Shown here piece after piece: positions 24,801 to 37,447 of a stretch of DNA of 64,000 nt. How positions within the stretch are numbered: position 1 is the stretch's first letter; each line of letters begins with the position of its first letter. The position numbers and the translations under genes are program-made. The notes below the pieces were generated by a model. That model saw only the letters and a list, made by a program, of their open reading frames with translations. It was not told where the DNA came from and did not search any database. Source of the stretch: Amborella trichopoda (Eukaryota > Streptophyta > Magnoliopsida > Amborellales > Amborellaceae). The stretch is from assembly GCF_000471905.2 (NCBI RefSeq), contig NW_006497023.1, positions 2,160,011 through 2,224,010 of the forward strand, given 5' to 3'.

Positions 24801-26650
24801 TGTAGCATAAATCAAGGCTGAGTAGTTTAGTGTCATGCAATATGGAGCAAGGCTGAGCAGTTTCGGTTCATAGAGTTTGGATCGAGGCTGAGCAAGGGTC
24901 ATGCATTATGGCCCAAGGTGGAGCAGTATAGGGTCGTGCAGTACAAATCAAGGGTGTGCTACTTAGGGTCATGCAGTATGTACTGAGGATGAGCTATTTA
25001 GAGTATTGCACTATAGAACTCGGTTTAGCAGTTTACGATCATGCACTATGGACCGAGGTTGAACAGGTTAGGGTCATACAGTATGGACTGAGGCTGAGCA
25101 GTATAAGGTCACGAAGTATAAATCGAGGCGGAGCAGTTTAGGGTCATGTAGTATAGACTGAGGCTGACCTATTTTGGGCATTGTAGTATGGACCTAGGCC
25201 GAGCAGTAGATGGTCATGCAGTGTGGACCGTGGCTAAGGAGTTTAGGGTCTTTCTTTACTGACCAAAACCGATTAGTTAGCAGTGGTGCAGCATGAACCG
25301 AGGCAGAGCTGTTTAGGGTCATGCAGTATGGACCTAGGCTGAGCAGTTCAGGGTCATGCACTATGGACCGTGGCTAAGCAGTTTAGGGTCTTGCAGTATG
25401 TACCTAGGTTCAGCAGTTTAGAGTCATGCTGTGTAGACTAAGGAAGTGCAGTTTGGAGTCATGCAGAATGGATCGAGGCGGACCGCGGCTAAGCAATATA
25501 GGGTCAAGCTGTGTGGACTCAGGTTTCGCTGTTTAGGGTCATGCAGTATGGACCGAGGGTGAGCCGTATAGGGTCATTCAGTATGGAACGAGGCTGAGCA
25601 GTTTAGGATCATGCAGTATGGACCGAAGCTGAGCAAATTAGGGTCAAGTAGTATGGACCAAGGCTGAGCAGTATTGGGACATGTAGTATGCTCAGAGGCT
25701 GAGGAGTTTAGGGTCATGCAGTATGGATTGAGGTTGAGAAGTTTAGGGTCACGCAGTATGGACCGAGGCTGAGTAGTTGGGGGTCATGTAATGAGGACCG
25801 AGGCTAAGCAGTATAGGCTCATGCAGTATGGGCCGAGCCAAATCAGTTTAGGGTCATGCAGTATGGACCGAGGCTGAGCAGTTTAAGGTCATTCAATGTG
25901 GATCGAGGCTTAGAAGTTTAGGGTCATGAAGTATGGACCGAGCATGTGTTGTTTAGGGTTATGCATAGTGGAACGAGGTTGAGCACTTTAAGCTCATGCA
26001 GTATGGACCGAGGATGAGTTGTTTAGGGTCATGCAGTAAGGACCGAGGCTGAACACTTTAGGGTCATGCAATATGGACATAGCGTAAGTAGTTTAGGGTC
26101 ATGTAGTATGGACCGAGGCTGAGAAGTTTAGGGTCATTCAGTATGGACCGAGGCTTAGCAGTTAAAGGTCATGCAGTATGGATCGAGGCATGAGCAATTT
26201 AGGGTCATGGTTAGTGGAAGGAGGCTGAGCAATCTTGGGTCATGCAGTAGGGAGCGAGGCTGAGCAGTTTAGGGTCGTGTTGTATGGACCAAGCTAGAGC
26301 AGTTTAGGGTCATGCAGAATGGACTGAGGATGAGCAGTTTACAGTCATTCCATACGGTACGAGGCTGAGCAGTTTCGAGTCATGCAGCATGGATCGAGCC
26401 TAGGCTGTTTAGGGTCATGTAGGATGGACCGAGGCTAAGCCGTTTAGGGTCATGTAGTATGGAAGAGACTGAGTAGTTTAGGGTCAAGCAGTATGGACTG
26501 AGGCTGCGCAATTTAGGGACAGGCAGTCTAGACCAAAGCTGAGTAGTTTTGGGTAATGTAGTAAGAATCGGGGTTAAGCACTTTAGGGTCATGTAGTATG
26601 GAACGAGGCTGAGTAGTTGAGGGTCTTGCAAACTGCACCGAGGCTGAGCA

Positions 26651-28065
26651 GTTCATGGTTATGTAGTCTAGATCGAGTCTAAGCTGTTTAGTGTGATGCA
26701 TTATGGACTGAGGCTGAGAAGTTTTGGGTCACGCAGTATAAATCGAGGCTGAGCAGTTTAGGATCATGCAGTATAGACCGTGGCTGAGCAGTTTAGGGTC
26801 ATGCAGTTTGGAACGAGGCTGAGCAATTTATGGTCATGCAATTTGGACCGAGGCTGAGCAGTTCGTGGCCATGTAGTGCGGACCGAGGCTTTGTATTTTT
26901 TGGTCATGCATTATGGACTGAGGCTGAGCAGTATAGGATCATGCAGTACAAATCGAGGTTGTGTAGCTTAGGGTCGTGTAGTATGTACTGAGGCTGAGTG
27001 GTTTTGGGTATTGCAGTATGGACCTCGGCTTAGCTGTTTAGGGTCATGAAGTATGGATCGAGGCTGAGCACTTTAAGGTCATACAATATGGACCAAAGCT
27101 AAGCAGTATAGGTTCGTGAAGTATAAATCACGGCTGAGCAGCTTACGGTCATGCAGTTTGGACCGAGGCGGAGTTGTTTTTGGCACACAACATGGACCTA
27201 GGCTGTGCAGTTGGGGTTCATGCAGTATGGACAGTGGAAGAGCAGTTTAGGGTTTTCCTTTAGTTAAGGGTCATGCAGCTTAAACCGAGGCTGAGTCGTT
27301 TAGGGTTATGCAGTATGGATCGAGGCTGAGCAGTTTAGGGTCATGCAGTACGTACCGAGGCTGAGCAGTTTAGCGTCGTGCAGTACGGACTGAGGAAGTG
27401 CAATTTAGGGTCATGCAGAATGGAGCGAGGCTGAGTAGTTTGGGGTCATATGTTATGGACCGAGGCTGAGCAGTTTAGGGTCATGCAGTATGGACCGATG
27501 CTGAGCTGTGTAGGGTCATGCAGTATGGACAGAGGCTAAGCACTTTACGTTCATGCAGTATGGACCAAGGCTGAGCAGTTTAGGGTCAGTAGTATAGACC
27601 AAGTTGAGCACTTTAGAGTCATGCAATATAGACTGAGAATGAGCACTTTTGGGCCATGCAATATGGATCGAGGCTGAGCAGTTTATGGTCGTGTTGTATG
27701 GATCGAGCTTGAGTTGTTTAGGGTCATGCAGAATTGATTGAGGATGAGCAGTTTACGGTCAAGCCATACGGTACGAGGTTGGGCAGTTTAGAGTCATGCA
27801 GTATGGACCGAGCCTGGGCAGTTTAAGGTCATGCAAGATGGATCGAGGATGAGCTGTTTAGGGTCGTGCAGTATGGACCAAGGCTGAGTCGTTTAGGGTG
27901 AAGCAGTATAGACCGAGGCAGTGCAGTTTAGGGACCGACAGTTTGGACTAAGGTTGAGTAGTTTTGGGTCATGCAAAAGGGACCGAGGCGAAGCTGTTTA
28001 GGGTCATGTAGTATGGACTGAGGCTGAGTAGTTTAGGGTCTTGCAGAATGCACCGAGGCTGTGTA
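26651..28065 (+). repeat. 1,415-bp higher-order unit
   Basis: Two independent landmark pairs give the same spacing: the GTTCAT..GTAGT..GATCGAGTC monomer at 26,651 and 28,066, and the GTTCGTGGCCATGTAGTG monomer at 26,861 and 28,276, both 1,415 bp apart. A third landmark, a truncated monomer around TTTC(T/C)TTTA, is at 27,253 and 28,635 (1,382 bp), so small indels lie between. Confidence 0.8.
27454..27488 (+). repeat. Reference monomer (matches the consensus judged by eye)
   Basis: This 35-bp copy, rotated by one base so that it starts TATGGACC, matches the consensus I inferred by eye at every position. Composition is 13 G, 6 C, 8 A and 8 T. It carries one CpG (in CCGAGG), one TTTAGGG heptamer, and at the monomer boundary an imperfect dyad in which GGTCAT and ATGGACC flank GCAGT. 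It is offered as a type copy for alignment, not as a functional site. Confidence 0.9.
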
Positions 28066-29776
28066 GTTCATCGCGATGTAGTGTGGATCGAGTCGTAGCA
28101 GTTTAGTGTCAAGCATTATGGATCGAGGCTGAGTTATTTTGAGTCTTGCAGTATAAATCAAGACTGAGAAAAATAGGGTCATGCAGTATGGACCAAGTCT
28201 GAGCAGTTAAGGTTCATGCAGTTTGGATTGAGGCTAAGAAATTTAGGGTCATACAGTATGGACCGAGGCTGAATAGTTCGTGGCCATGTAGTGTGGACCG
28301 AGGCTTAGCATTTTAGTGTCGTGCGTTATGGACTGGAGCTAAGCAGTCTAAGGTCATGTAGTATAAAGCGGGGGTGTGCAGCTTAGGGTCATGCAGTATG
28401 TACTGAGGTTGAGAAGTTTGGAGTATTGCTGTATGAACCGCAACTTAACATTTTATGGTCATGCAGTAGGGACCGAGGTTGAGCAGCTTAGTGTCATACA
28501 GTATGGTCCGAGGCTGAGCAGAATAGGGTCATACACAACGGACAGAGGCTGAGCTCTTTTTGGCATTGCAGTATGGACCAAAGCTAAGCAGTTGAGGGTC
28601 ATGTAGTATGGATGGTGGCTAAGCAGTTTAGGGTCTTTCTTTATTTAGGGGTCATGCAACATGAACTGAGGATGAGCTATTTAGGATCATGCAGTATGGA
28701 CTGAGGTTGAGCAGTTCTGGGTCATGCGATATGCACCGAGCTTGAGCAGTTTAAGGTCATGCAGCACGTATTGAGGCTGAGCAGTTTAAGGTCGCGCAAT
28801 ATGAACTGAGGAAGAGCGGTTTAGGGTCATGCAGCATTGAAACTGCTCATATGGTATGGACCGCGGATCAGCAGCTTCGGGTCATGTAGTGTGGACTGTG
28901 GTTGCATAGTTTAGGGTCATGTAGTATGGATCGAGGCTACACAGTTTAGTGTCATTCTGTATGGACTGAGGCTGAGCGGTTTAGGGTCATGCAGTACGGA
29001 CTGACGCTGAGCTGTTTAGGGTCATGCAATATGGATTCGAGGCTGAGATGTTTTGGGTCATCCAGTATAGACCGAGTTGAGAAGTTTATGGTCACGCTGT
29101 ATAAAGCGTGGCTAAGCACTTTAGGGTCATGCAGTATGGTCTGTGGCTGAGATGTTTAGGGTCATTCCATATGGATCGTGGTGTTGAATAGTTTAGGCTC
29201 ATGCAGTATGGATCTAGGCTGAGCAGTTTAGGGTCATGCAGTAAGGATAGAGGCTGAGCAGTTTTGGATCTTTCAGTATGGATCGAGGCTGAGTCGTTCA
29301 AGGTCATGATGCAGCTGTTTGGAACGAGGCTGAGAACTTTTGGGTCATGTAATATGGACGAGGCTGAGTAGTTTAGGGTCATGCAGTACCGATCGAGGCT
29401 GAGCAGTTTAGGGTCATGCAGTATGGACCGAGCCTAAGTAATTTTGGGTCACGCTGTATGGACCGAGGCTGAGCGGTTTGGGGTGGTGATGTAGGGCTCG
29501 GGCTTGAGCTCTTTAGGTTCATGCAGAAAGGACCGAGGATGAGCAGTTTACGTTCATTCCATATGGTATGAAGCTGAGCTGTTTAGAGTCATGCAGTATG
29601 GGCCGAGGCAGAGTAGTTTAGGGAATATAGACCGAGGCTGCGCAGATTAGGGACACGCAGTCTTGACCGAGGCTAAGTAGTTTTGGGTCATGCAGTAAGG
29701 ACAGAGGCTGAGAAGTTTAGGGTATGGACCGAGGCTGAGTAGTTTAAGGCCAGCCATAATGGATCGAGGCTGAGCA
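28066..29776 (+). repeat. 1,711-bp higher-order unit (expanded relative)
   Basis: The same landmarks recur at 29,777 and 29,987, 1,711 bp on in both cases, and the truncated TTTCT monomer recurs at 30,381 (1,746 bp). Compared with the preceding unit this copy is about 296 bp longer, roughly 8 monomers, so it has gained or kept extra monomers. Further relatives of the landmarks are at 34,055 and 36,445. Confidence 0.75.
28831..28862 (+). other. Micro-inverted monomer fragment
   Basis: Inside forward array, bases 28,840-28,849 read AAACTGCTCA, the reverse complement of the TGAGCAGTTT block of the monomer. The flanks (GCAGCATTG to the left, TATGGTATGGACC to the right) are forward monomer. One monomer seems to have had its middle block flipped and part of the remainder lost. 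Confidence 0.6.
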
Positions 29777-32700
29777 GTTCGTGGCCATGTAGTGTGAATC
29801 GAGTCTTAGCAGTTTAGTGCGATGCTTTATAGACCGAGGCTGAAATGTTTCGGGTCATGCAGTATAAATCGAGGCTGAGCAGTTTAGGGTCATGCAGTAT
29901 GGACCAAGGCTGTGTAGTTTAGGTTTATGTAGTTTGGACCAAGGCTGAGAAATTTAAGGTCATGCGGTGTGGGCCGAGGCTGAGCAGTTCGTAGCCATGT
30001 AGTGTGGACCGCGGATTAGCAGTTTAGGGTCATCCATTATGGACCGAGGCTAAGCAGTATAGGGTCATACAATATATATAGAGGCTGTGCAGCTTAGGGT
30101 CATGTAGTATGTACCGAGGCTGAGCAGTTTAGAGTATTGCAGTATGTAACTCGTCTTAGAAGTTTAGGGTCATGCAGTGTGGTCCGAGGCTGAGCAGATA
30201 GGGTCACACAGTATGGACCAAGGCAGAGCAATACAGGGCTTTGAAGTATCAATCGAGGCTGAGTAGCTTAGAGGCATGCAGTATGGACCGAGGCTTAGCT
30301 GTTTTGGGCATTGCACTACGGAGAAAGGCTGAGCAGTTGAGGGTCATGCAGTATGGACCTTGGCTGAGCAGTTTTGGGTCTTTCTATATTGTGTCATGCA
30401 GCAAGAACCAAGGCTAAGCAGTTTAATGTCATGCAGTAAGGACCGACGCTGAGCAGTTTAGGGTCATGCAGTATGAAACGAGCTTGAGCAGTTTAGGACC
30501 ATGCAGTATGTACCGAGGCTGAGCAGTTTAAGGTCGTGCAGTACGGACTGAGGAAGCAGTTTAAGGTTATGCAGCATGGACCGAGGCTGAGAAGTTTAGA
30601 GTCATACGGTATGGACCGCGTCTGAGCAGTTCAGGGTCATTTAGTATGTATCGAGGCTGAGCAGTTTAGGTTCATGCAGTATGGACCGATGCAAAGCTAT
30701 TTAGGGTCATGCACTATGGATCGAGTCTGAGCGCTTTAAGGTCATGCAGTGTAAACTGAGGCTCAAAAGTTTAAGGTCATCCAGTATGGACTGAGTTGAG
30801 TAGTTTAGGGTCATGCATTAGAGTCATGCAGTATGGACCGATGCTGAGCTATTTAGGGTCACGCAGTATGGACCGAGGCTGAGCCTTTTAGGGTCATGGA
30901 GTGTGGACATAGGCTCAATAGTTTAGGGTCATGCAATATAGACCGAGTTGAGCAGTTTAGGGTCATGCAACATAGATCCAGGCTGAGCACTTTTGGGTCA
31001 CGTAGTATGATCTGTGGCTGAGAAGTTGAGGGTCATGCCGTATGGACCGAGGCCTTGAGTAGTTTAGGCTCATGTGGTATGGATCGAGGCTGAGCAGTTT
31101 AGGGTCGTGCAGTATCGACCGAGGCTGAGCCATTTAGGGTCTTGCAGTATGGACCAAGGCTGAGAAGTCAAGGGTCATGAGGCCTTAACCGAGGCTGAGA
31201 AGTTTAGGGTCATGCAGTATGGATTGAGGCTGCGATGTTTAGGGTCATGCAGTATGGATCAAGCATGAGTAGTTTAGGGCAATGTAGTGGGCACCGAGGC
31301 TGAGCAATTTACGGTCGCACAATTTAGACTGAGGTAGAGCAGTTTAAGGTCAGGCAGTATGGAGCTAGGCTGGGCTCTTTAAGGTCATGCGGTATGGACC
31401 GAGGCTAAGCAATTTAGGGTCATGCGGTATGGGCTGAGGTTACGTAGTGTTGGGTCATACTGTATGAACAAGGCTGAGAAGTTTACGGTCAATCAGTATG
31501 TACCGACGCTAAGCGGTTTAAGGTCTTGCTGTATGAATCGAGGCTGAGCAGCTTTGGATGTTGCAGTAGGGACTGAGGCGGAGCATTTTAAGCTCATGCA
31601 GTATGGATCGAGGCTGAGCAGTTTAGGGTTAGGCAGTATGGACCGAGGTCGCGTAATTTAGTCATTTAGTATGGACCGAGGCTAAGTGGTTAGAGGTCAT
31701 CAGTATGGACTGAGCTTGAGCTGTATAGGGTCCGACAGTATGGACTGAGGCTGAGTAGTTTAGGGTCACGCAGTATGGACCAAGGCAGTCTAGTTTAGGG
31801 TCACACAGTACGGACTGAGGCTTAGCCATTTAGTGTCATGCGGTATGAACTGGGCCTGAGCATTTAGGGTCATGTAGTATGGACTGAGTCTGAATAGTTT
31901 GCGGTCAAGCAGTATAAATCGAGGCTTCGCTGTTTGGGGCCGTGTAGTACGAACTGACGCTGAGCAGTTTAGGGCCTTGCAATATGGACCTAGGCAGAGC
32001 CGTTTAGAGTCATGCAGTATGGACCGAGGATAAGAAATTTAGGGTCATGCAGTATGGACCATGCCTGATTAGTATAGGGTCATGCAGTATGGACCGAGGC
32101 TGAGCAGTTTTGGGTCATGGACTATGGACTAAGGCGGAGCAGTTTAGGGTCTCGTAGTATGGATAGAGCCTGAGTAGTTTTGGGTCATGCAGTATGGCCG
32201 AGGCTGAGTAGTTTGGGGTCATTCGGTATGGACCGAGGCTGAGCAGTTTAGGGTGATGCTGTCTAGATAGAGGCTGAGCAGTTTAGGGTCATGCAGTGTG
32301 GATCAAGGTTGAGATGTTTAGGGTCATGTAGTATAGACCGAGGCTGAGCAATTTAGGATCATGCAGTGTGGATCGAGGCTTAGCAGTTCAAGGTTATGCA
32401 TTTTTGATCAAGAATGAGCAGTGTAGGGTTATGCATGATGGACCGAGGCTGTGGAATATGGACCGAGGCTGAGCAGTTTAGAGTCATTCAGTTTGGACAG
32501 AGGTTGAACTGTTTAGGATCATGCAATATGGACCGAGCAGGAGCATTTAGGGTCATACCATATAGACTGAGCCTCAGTAGTTTAGGGTCATGCAGTTTGG
32601 TCCGAGGCTGAGCAATTTTCGATCATGCCGTATGAACCGAGGCTGAGCAATTTTGGGTCTTTCAATATGGACAAAGGCTGAGCTGTTTAGGTATATGCAG

Positions 32701-35700
32701 TATGTACCGAGGCTGAGCAGTTTAGGGTCGTGCCGTATGGACTGAGGAAGAGCAAATTAGGGTCGTGCAGCATGGACCGAGACTGAGATGTTTAGAGTCA
32801 TACAGTATGGACCGCGTCTAAGCCGCTTAGGGTCATTCAGTATGGACGAGGCTGAGTAGTTTAGGGTCATGCGGTATGAACCAAGGCTAAGCAGTTTAGG
32901 GTCATGCATTGTGGACTGAGGTTGCGCAGTTATGGGTCATGCTATATGGACTCAGGCTGAGCAATTGAGGGTCTTTCAATATGGACTAAGGCTGAGCTGT
33001 TTAGGTTCGTGCAGTATGGACCGAGGTTAAGTACTTTAGGGTCATGCAGTATGGACCAAGTCTGAATAGTTTAGGGCCATGCAATATTGATAGGGCCATG
33101 CAGTATGGGCCGAGCCCTAGCATTTTAGGGTCATCCAATATGAACTGAGGCAAAGCAGTTTAAGGTCTTTCAATATGGACTTAGGCCGAGCAGTTTAGGG
33201 TCATGCAGTATCGACCAGGGATGAGCTGTTTAGGGTCATGCCGTATGCACCGCAGCTAAGCATTTTTGGGTCATGGAGTATGGACAGAGTCTGAGGAGTT
33301 TAAGGTCATGCAGTATGAACTCAGGCTTAGCAGTTTAGAGTCATGCAGTAAGGATTGAGGTAGAGTAGTTTAGGGTCATGCAGTAAGGATGGAGGCAGAG
33401 AAGTTTAGGGTCATGCAGTCTGGACCGAGCCTAAGTAGTTTACAGTCATGCAATATAGACTGAGGCTGAGCAGTTTAGGGTCAATCAGTATGGACCTAGG
33501 CATAGCAGTTTAGGGTCATGCAGTATGGACCAAGCATTAGTAGTTTAGGGTCATGCAGTATGGACTGAGGCTGAGCTACTTAGGGTCGTGCTATATGGAC
33601 CAAGCTTGTGTTGTTTTGGGCCATGCAGAATGGACTGAGGATATGCAGTTTACGATCGTGCTGTCGGGACGAGGCCTAACAGTATTGGGTCATGAAGTAT
33701 GGACCGAGCTTGGGCAGTTTAAAGTCATGCAGTATGGACCGAGGCTGAGTAAATTCGTGTCAAGCAATATACACCAAGGCTATGCAGTTTAGCATCATGC
33801 AGTCTTGACCGACACTGAGTGGTTTATGGTCATGCAGTAAGGACCGAGGCTGAGCAGTTTAAGGTCATGTGGTATGGACCGAGGCTGAGTAGTTTAAGGT
33901 CTTGCAAAATTGACCGAGGCAGAGCAGTTTTGGGTTATGCAATATAAATCAAAGCTGAGCAGTAGTATGGACCAAGGCTGAGCAATTGAGGTTCATGCAG
34001 TACGGACTGAGACTGAGAAATTTCGGGTCTTGCAGTATGGACCGAGGCTGTGTTGTTCGTGGCCATGTAGTGTGGACCGAGGCTTAGTAGTTTAGGGTCA
34101 TGCATTATGGACCGAGGCTGAGCAGTATAGGATCATGTAGTATAAATCTTAGATGTGCAGCTTAAGATCATACAGCATGTATCGAGCCTGAGCAAGTTAG
34201 GGTATTGCAATATGGACTTTGGCTAAGCAGTCTAAGGTAATGCAGTGTGGATTGAGCCAAAGTAGTATAAGGTCATGAAGTATAAATCGAGGTTGAACAA
34301 CTTCCATACAGTATAGACCTTGGCTGAGCTGTTTTGGGCATTCTAGTAAGGACCTAGGCTGAGAAGTTGAGGGTCATGCAGTTTGGACTGTGACTGAGCA
34401 ATTTAGGATCATGCAGCACGAACCGAGCATGAGCTGTTTAGGGTCATGCAGTATGGGCCGAGGCTGAGCAGTTCAGGGTCATGGGAAATTGAATGAGGCT
34501 GAACAGTTTATGGTCATGCAATATGGGCCTAGGCTGAGCAGTATAGGGTCTTGCAGTGTGGACCGAGCTTGAGCAGTTTAGGGTCATGCAGTATGGAACT
34601 AGGCTGAGCACTTTAAGCTCATGCACTATGGACAAAGGCAGAGAAGTTTAGGGTCATGCAGTATGGACCGAGCTTGAGCAGTTTAGTGTCATGCATTATG
34701 GATCGAGGATGAGCAATTTAGGGGCAAGCCGTATGGTTTCAGACTGAGCGGTTTAGGGTCACGCAGTATGAACCGAGCCTGAGTAGTTTAGGGTCACGTG
34801 AGATGGACTGAGGCTGAGAAGTTTATGGTAATGCAATATGGACCGAGGCTGAGCAGTTTAAGGTCATCTCATTTGGAATCAGACTGTGTCATTTAGGGTC
34901 AGACAGTATGGACCGAGGCTGAGTAGTTTAGGGTCATACGGAAAGGGCCGAGGTTGAGCGGTTTAGGGTCTTGCCGTATGGACAGAGGCTGAGCTGTTTT
35001 AGCTCTTGTAGTATCTACAGAGGCTGAGCAGTTCACAACCATGTAGTGTGGATCGAGCCTTGGCAGTTTAGGGTCATGCATTATGGACCAAGGCTGAGCA
35101 GTTTAGGGTCATGCAGTATAGACCAAGCTTGAGCAAATTGGGGTCCGGTAGTATGGACCGAAGTTGAACAGTTAGGGTCATGCAGTAGGAACCGAGGCTG
35201 AGCAGTATAGGGTCAAGCAGTATCGACAGAGCCCTAGAGTTTTAGGGTCTAGAAATATGGACCGAGGATGAGAAATTTAGCGTCAGGCAGTATGGACCGA
35301 GGATCAGGATGAGCAGTTTTGGGTCATGAAGTGTGTATCAAAGCTGTGGAGTTTAGGGTCATGCAGTGTGGACCGAGGCTAAGCAGTTTAGGGTCATGGA
35401 GAATGGACAGAGGGTGAGAAGTTTAGGGAATTGCAATATGGGCCAAGGCTGAGCAGTTTAGGGTCATGCAGTGTGGACCGAGGCGTTGCAGTTTAGGGTC
35501 ATGCAATATGGACAAAGGCTGCGTAGTTTAGAGTGTTGCAGTCTAGACTAAGGCTGAGGAGTTTAGGGCGTACAGTATGGACCGAGGCTAAGCAGTTTAA
35601 GGTCTCGCAGTATGGACTGAGCCTAAGTAGTTTAGGGTCATGCTGTATGAATAGAAACTGAGCAGTTTGGGGTCATTCTTTATGGATTGAGGCTAAGACG

Positions 35701-37387
35701 TTTAGGGTCATGTAGTATGGACTGAGCATGAGTAGATTTTTATAATGCTTAAAGGAACGAGGCAGAGAACTTTTGGGTCATTCAATATGGACTGAGGCAG
35801 AGCAGTTTAGGGTCATGATTAATGGATTGAGGCTGAACACTTTTGGGTCAAGTTGAATGGACAGAGGCTGAGAACTTTAGGGTCATGCAGTATGGACCGA
35901 GCTTGGACAGTTTAGAGTCATGCAGAATGGACATAGGATGAGCAATTGATCGTCGTGCCATACGATACAAAGTTCAGCAGTTTAGGGTCATGCCGTATTG
36001 ACTGAGCCTGAGTAGTTTAAGGTCATGCAGTACGGACCCAGGCTGTGCAGTTTGGGGTCATGCAGTATGGATCGAGGCTGAGTAGTTTAGGGTAACGCAA
36101 TAGGGACCGAGGCAAAGCAGTTTAACGTCATGCAGTATGGATCAAGGCAGAGCAGTTTAAGGTCATGCATTATAAATCGACGGTGAGCTGCTTAGGGTCA
36201 TGCAGTATGGACTGACGCTGAGCAGTTTAGGGTTTTGCGGTATAGATCTAGGCTGAGAAGGTTATGGTCAGGTAGTATGGACCAAGGCTGAGCAGTACAG
36301 GATCCTGCTATACAAATCGAGGCTGAGCAGCTTAGGATCATGCAGTATGGACCAAAGCCGAGCAATTTTGGGCATTGCAATATGGACCTAGGCTGAGCAG
36401 TTGAGGTTTATGTAATATGGACCAGGGCTGAGCAGTTTAGGTTCTTTCTTTAATGTCCGGGGCTGATTAGTTAAGGATCATGTAGCATGATCAGAGGCTG
36501 AGCAATTTAGGGTCATGGAGTTTGGATCGAGGCTGAGCAGTTTAAGGTCAAGCAGTAGGGACCAAGCCTAAGCAGTTTAGGGTCTTACGGTATGGACCAA
36601 GGTTGAGCGGTTTAGGGTCATGCAGTTTGGACCGAGGCTGAGAAATTTAAGGTCTTGTTATATGGACCTAAGCAGAGAAGTTCGTGGTCATGAAGTGTGG
36701 ACCGAGGATTAACAGTTTTGGATCATGCATTATGAACCGAGGTCGAGCAGTTTAGGGTTAGGAAAAATGGACCGAGGCTGAGGCTGAGTAGTTTAGGGTT
36801 TTGTAGTGTGGATCGAGGCTGAGTAGTTTAGGGTCATGCTACATGGACCAAGGCTGAGCAGTTTCGGCCAGGTAATATAAATCGAGGCTGAGCAGTTTAG
36901 GGCCATGTAGTATAGACCGAGGTTGAGCAGTTTAGGGTCATGCAGAATGGACCGTGGCTAAGTAGTATGTGGTCATGCAGTGTGGACCGAGACTTAGCAG
37001 TTTAGGGTCATGCATTATGGACCGAGGTTGAGCAGTTTAGGGTCATGCAGTTTGGACTGAGGTTGTGAAGCATATGGTCATGCAGTATGGATTGAAGTTG
37101 CACAGTTTAGGGTCATGCAGTATAGACCGAGGCTGCATAGTTTAGAGTTATGTATTAGGGACCGATGCCAAGCAGTTTAGGGCCATGCAGTACATACCAA
37201 GGCTAAGGTGTTTATGGTCTTGCAGTATGGACCGAGGCTAAGCCCTTCAAGGCCATGTAGTGTGGATCGAGTCTTAGCAGTTTAGGTTCATGCATTATGG
37301 ACTGAGGATGAGCAGTTTTTGTCTTGCAGTATAAATCGAGGTTGAGAAGTTTAGGGTCATGCAGCATGGACCGAGGCTGAGCAGTTT

Positions 37388-37447
37388 GGGTCTTGCAGTA
37401 TGGACCTAGATTGAGCAGTTTTGGGTCATGCACTATGAACTGAGGCT
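37388..37447 (+). repeat. 60-bp duplicate at left edge of gap 2
   Basis: The last 60 bases before the second gap are identical to 38,126-38,185 (60 of 60, offset 738). The copy ends at the first N. Adjacent monomers in this array rarely match over even 35 bp, so this is better read as one stretch of DNA present at both contig ends than as two natural repeats. Confidence 0.85.

Larger units (their letters stand above)
14421..37447 (+). repeat. 35-bp satellite array, forward arm, segment 2
   Basis: Uninterrupted forward monomers between the two gaps. The stretch holds several higher-order families: the 1,160-bp unit around 20-21.8 kb, 1,415/1,711-bp units around 26.6-30 kb, and dispersed landmarks such as GGGTCCGACAGT (14,590; 15,511; 16,433; 18,722; 31,728). 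Irregular monomers occur, notably near 14,800, 15,440, 16,805, 22,060 and 28,840, but each is still flanked by recognisable monomer and none exceeds about 40 bp. No gene, RNA or mobile element is seen. Open frames here are periodic readings of the satellite. Confidence 0.97.

Noticed and set aside
25247-25262. Pyrimidine tract TCTTTCTTTACT as a possible splice acceptor
   Set aside because: It recurs as part of a truncated monomer landmark (27,253; 28,635; 30,381; 36,445) and no exon-like sequence follows.
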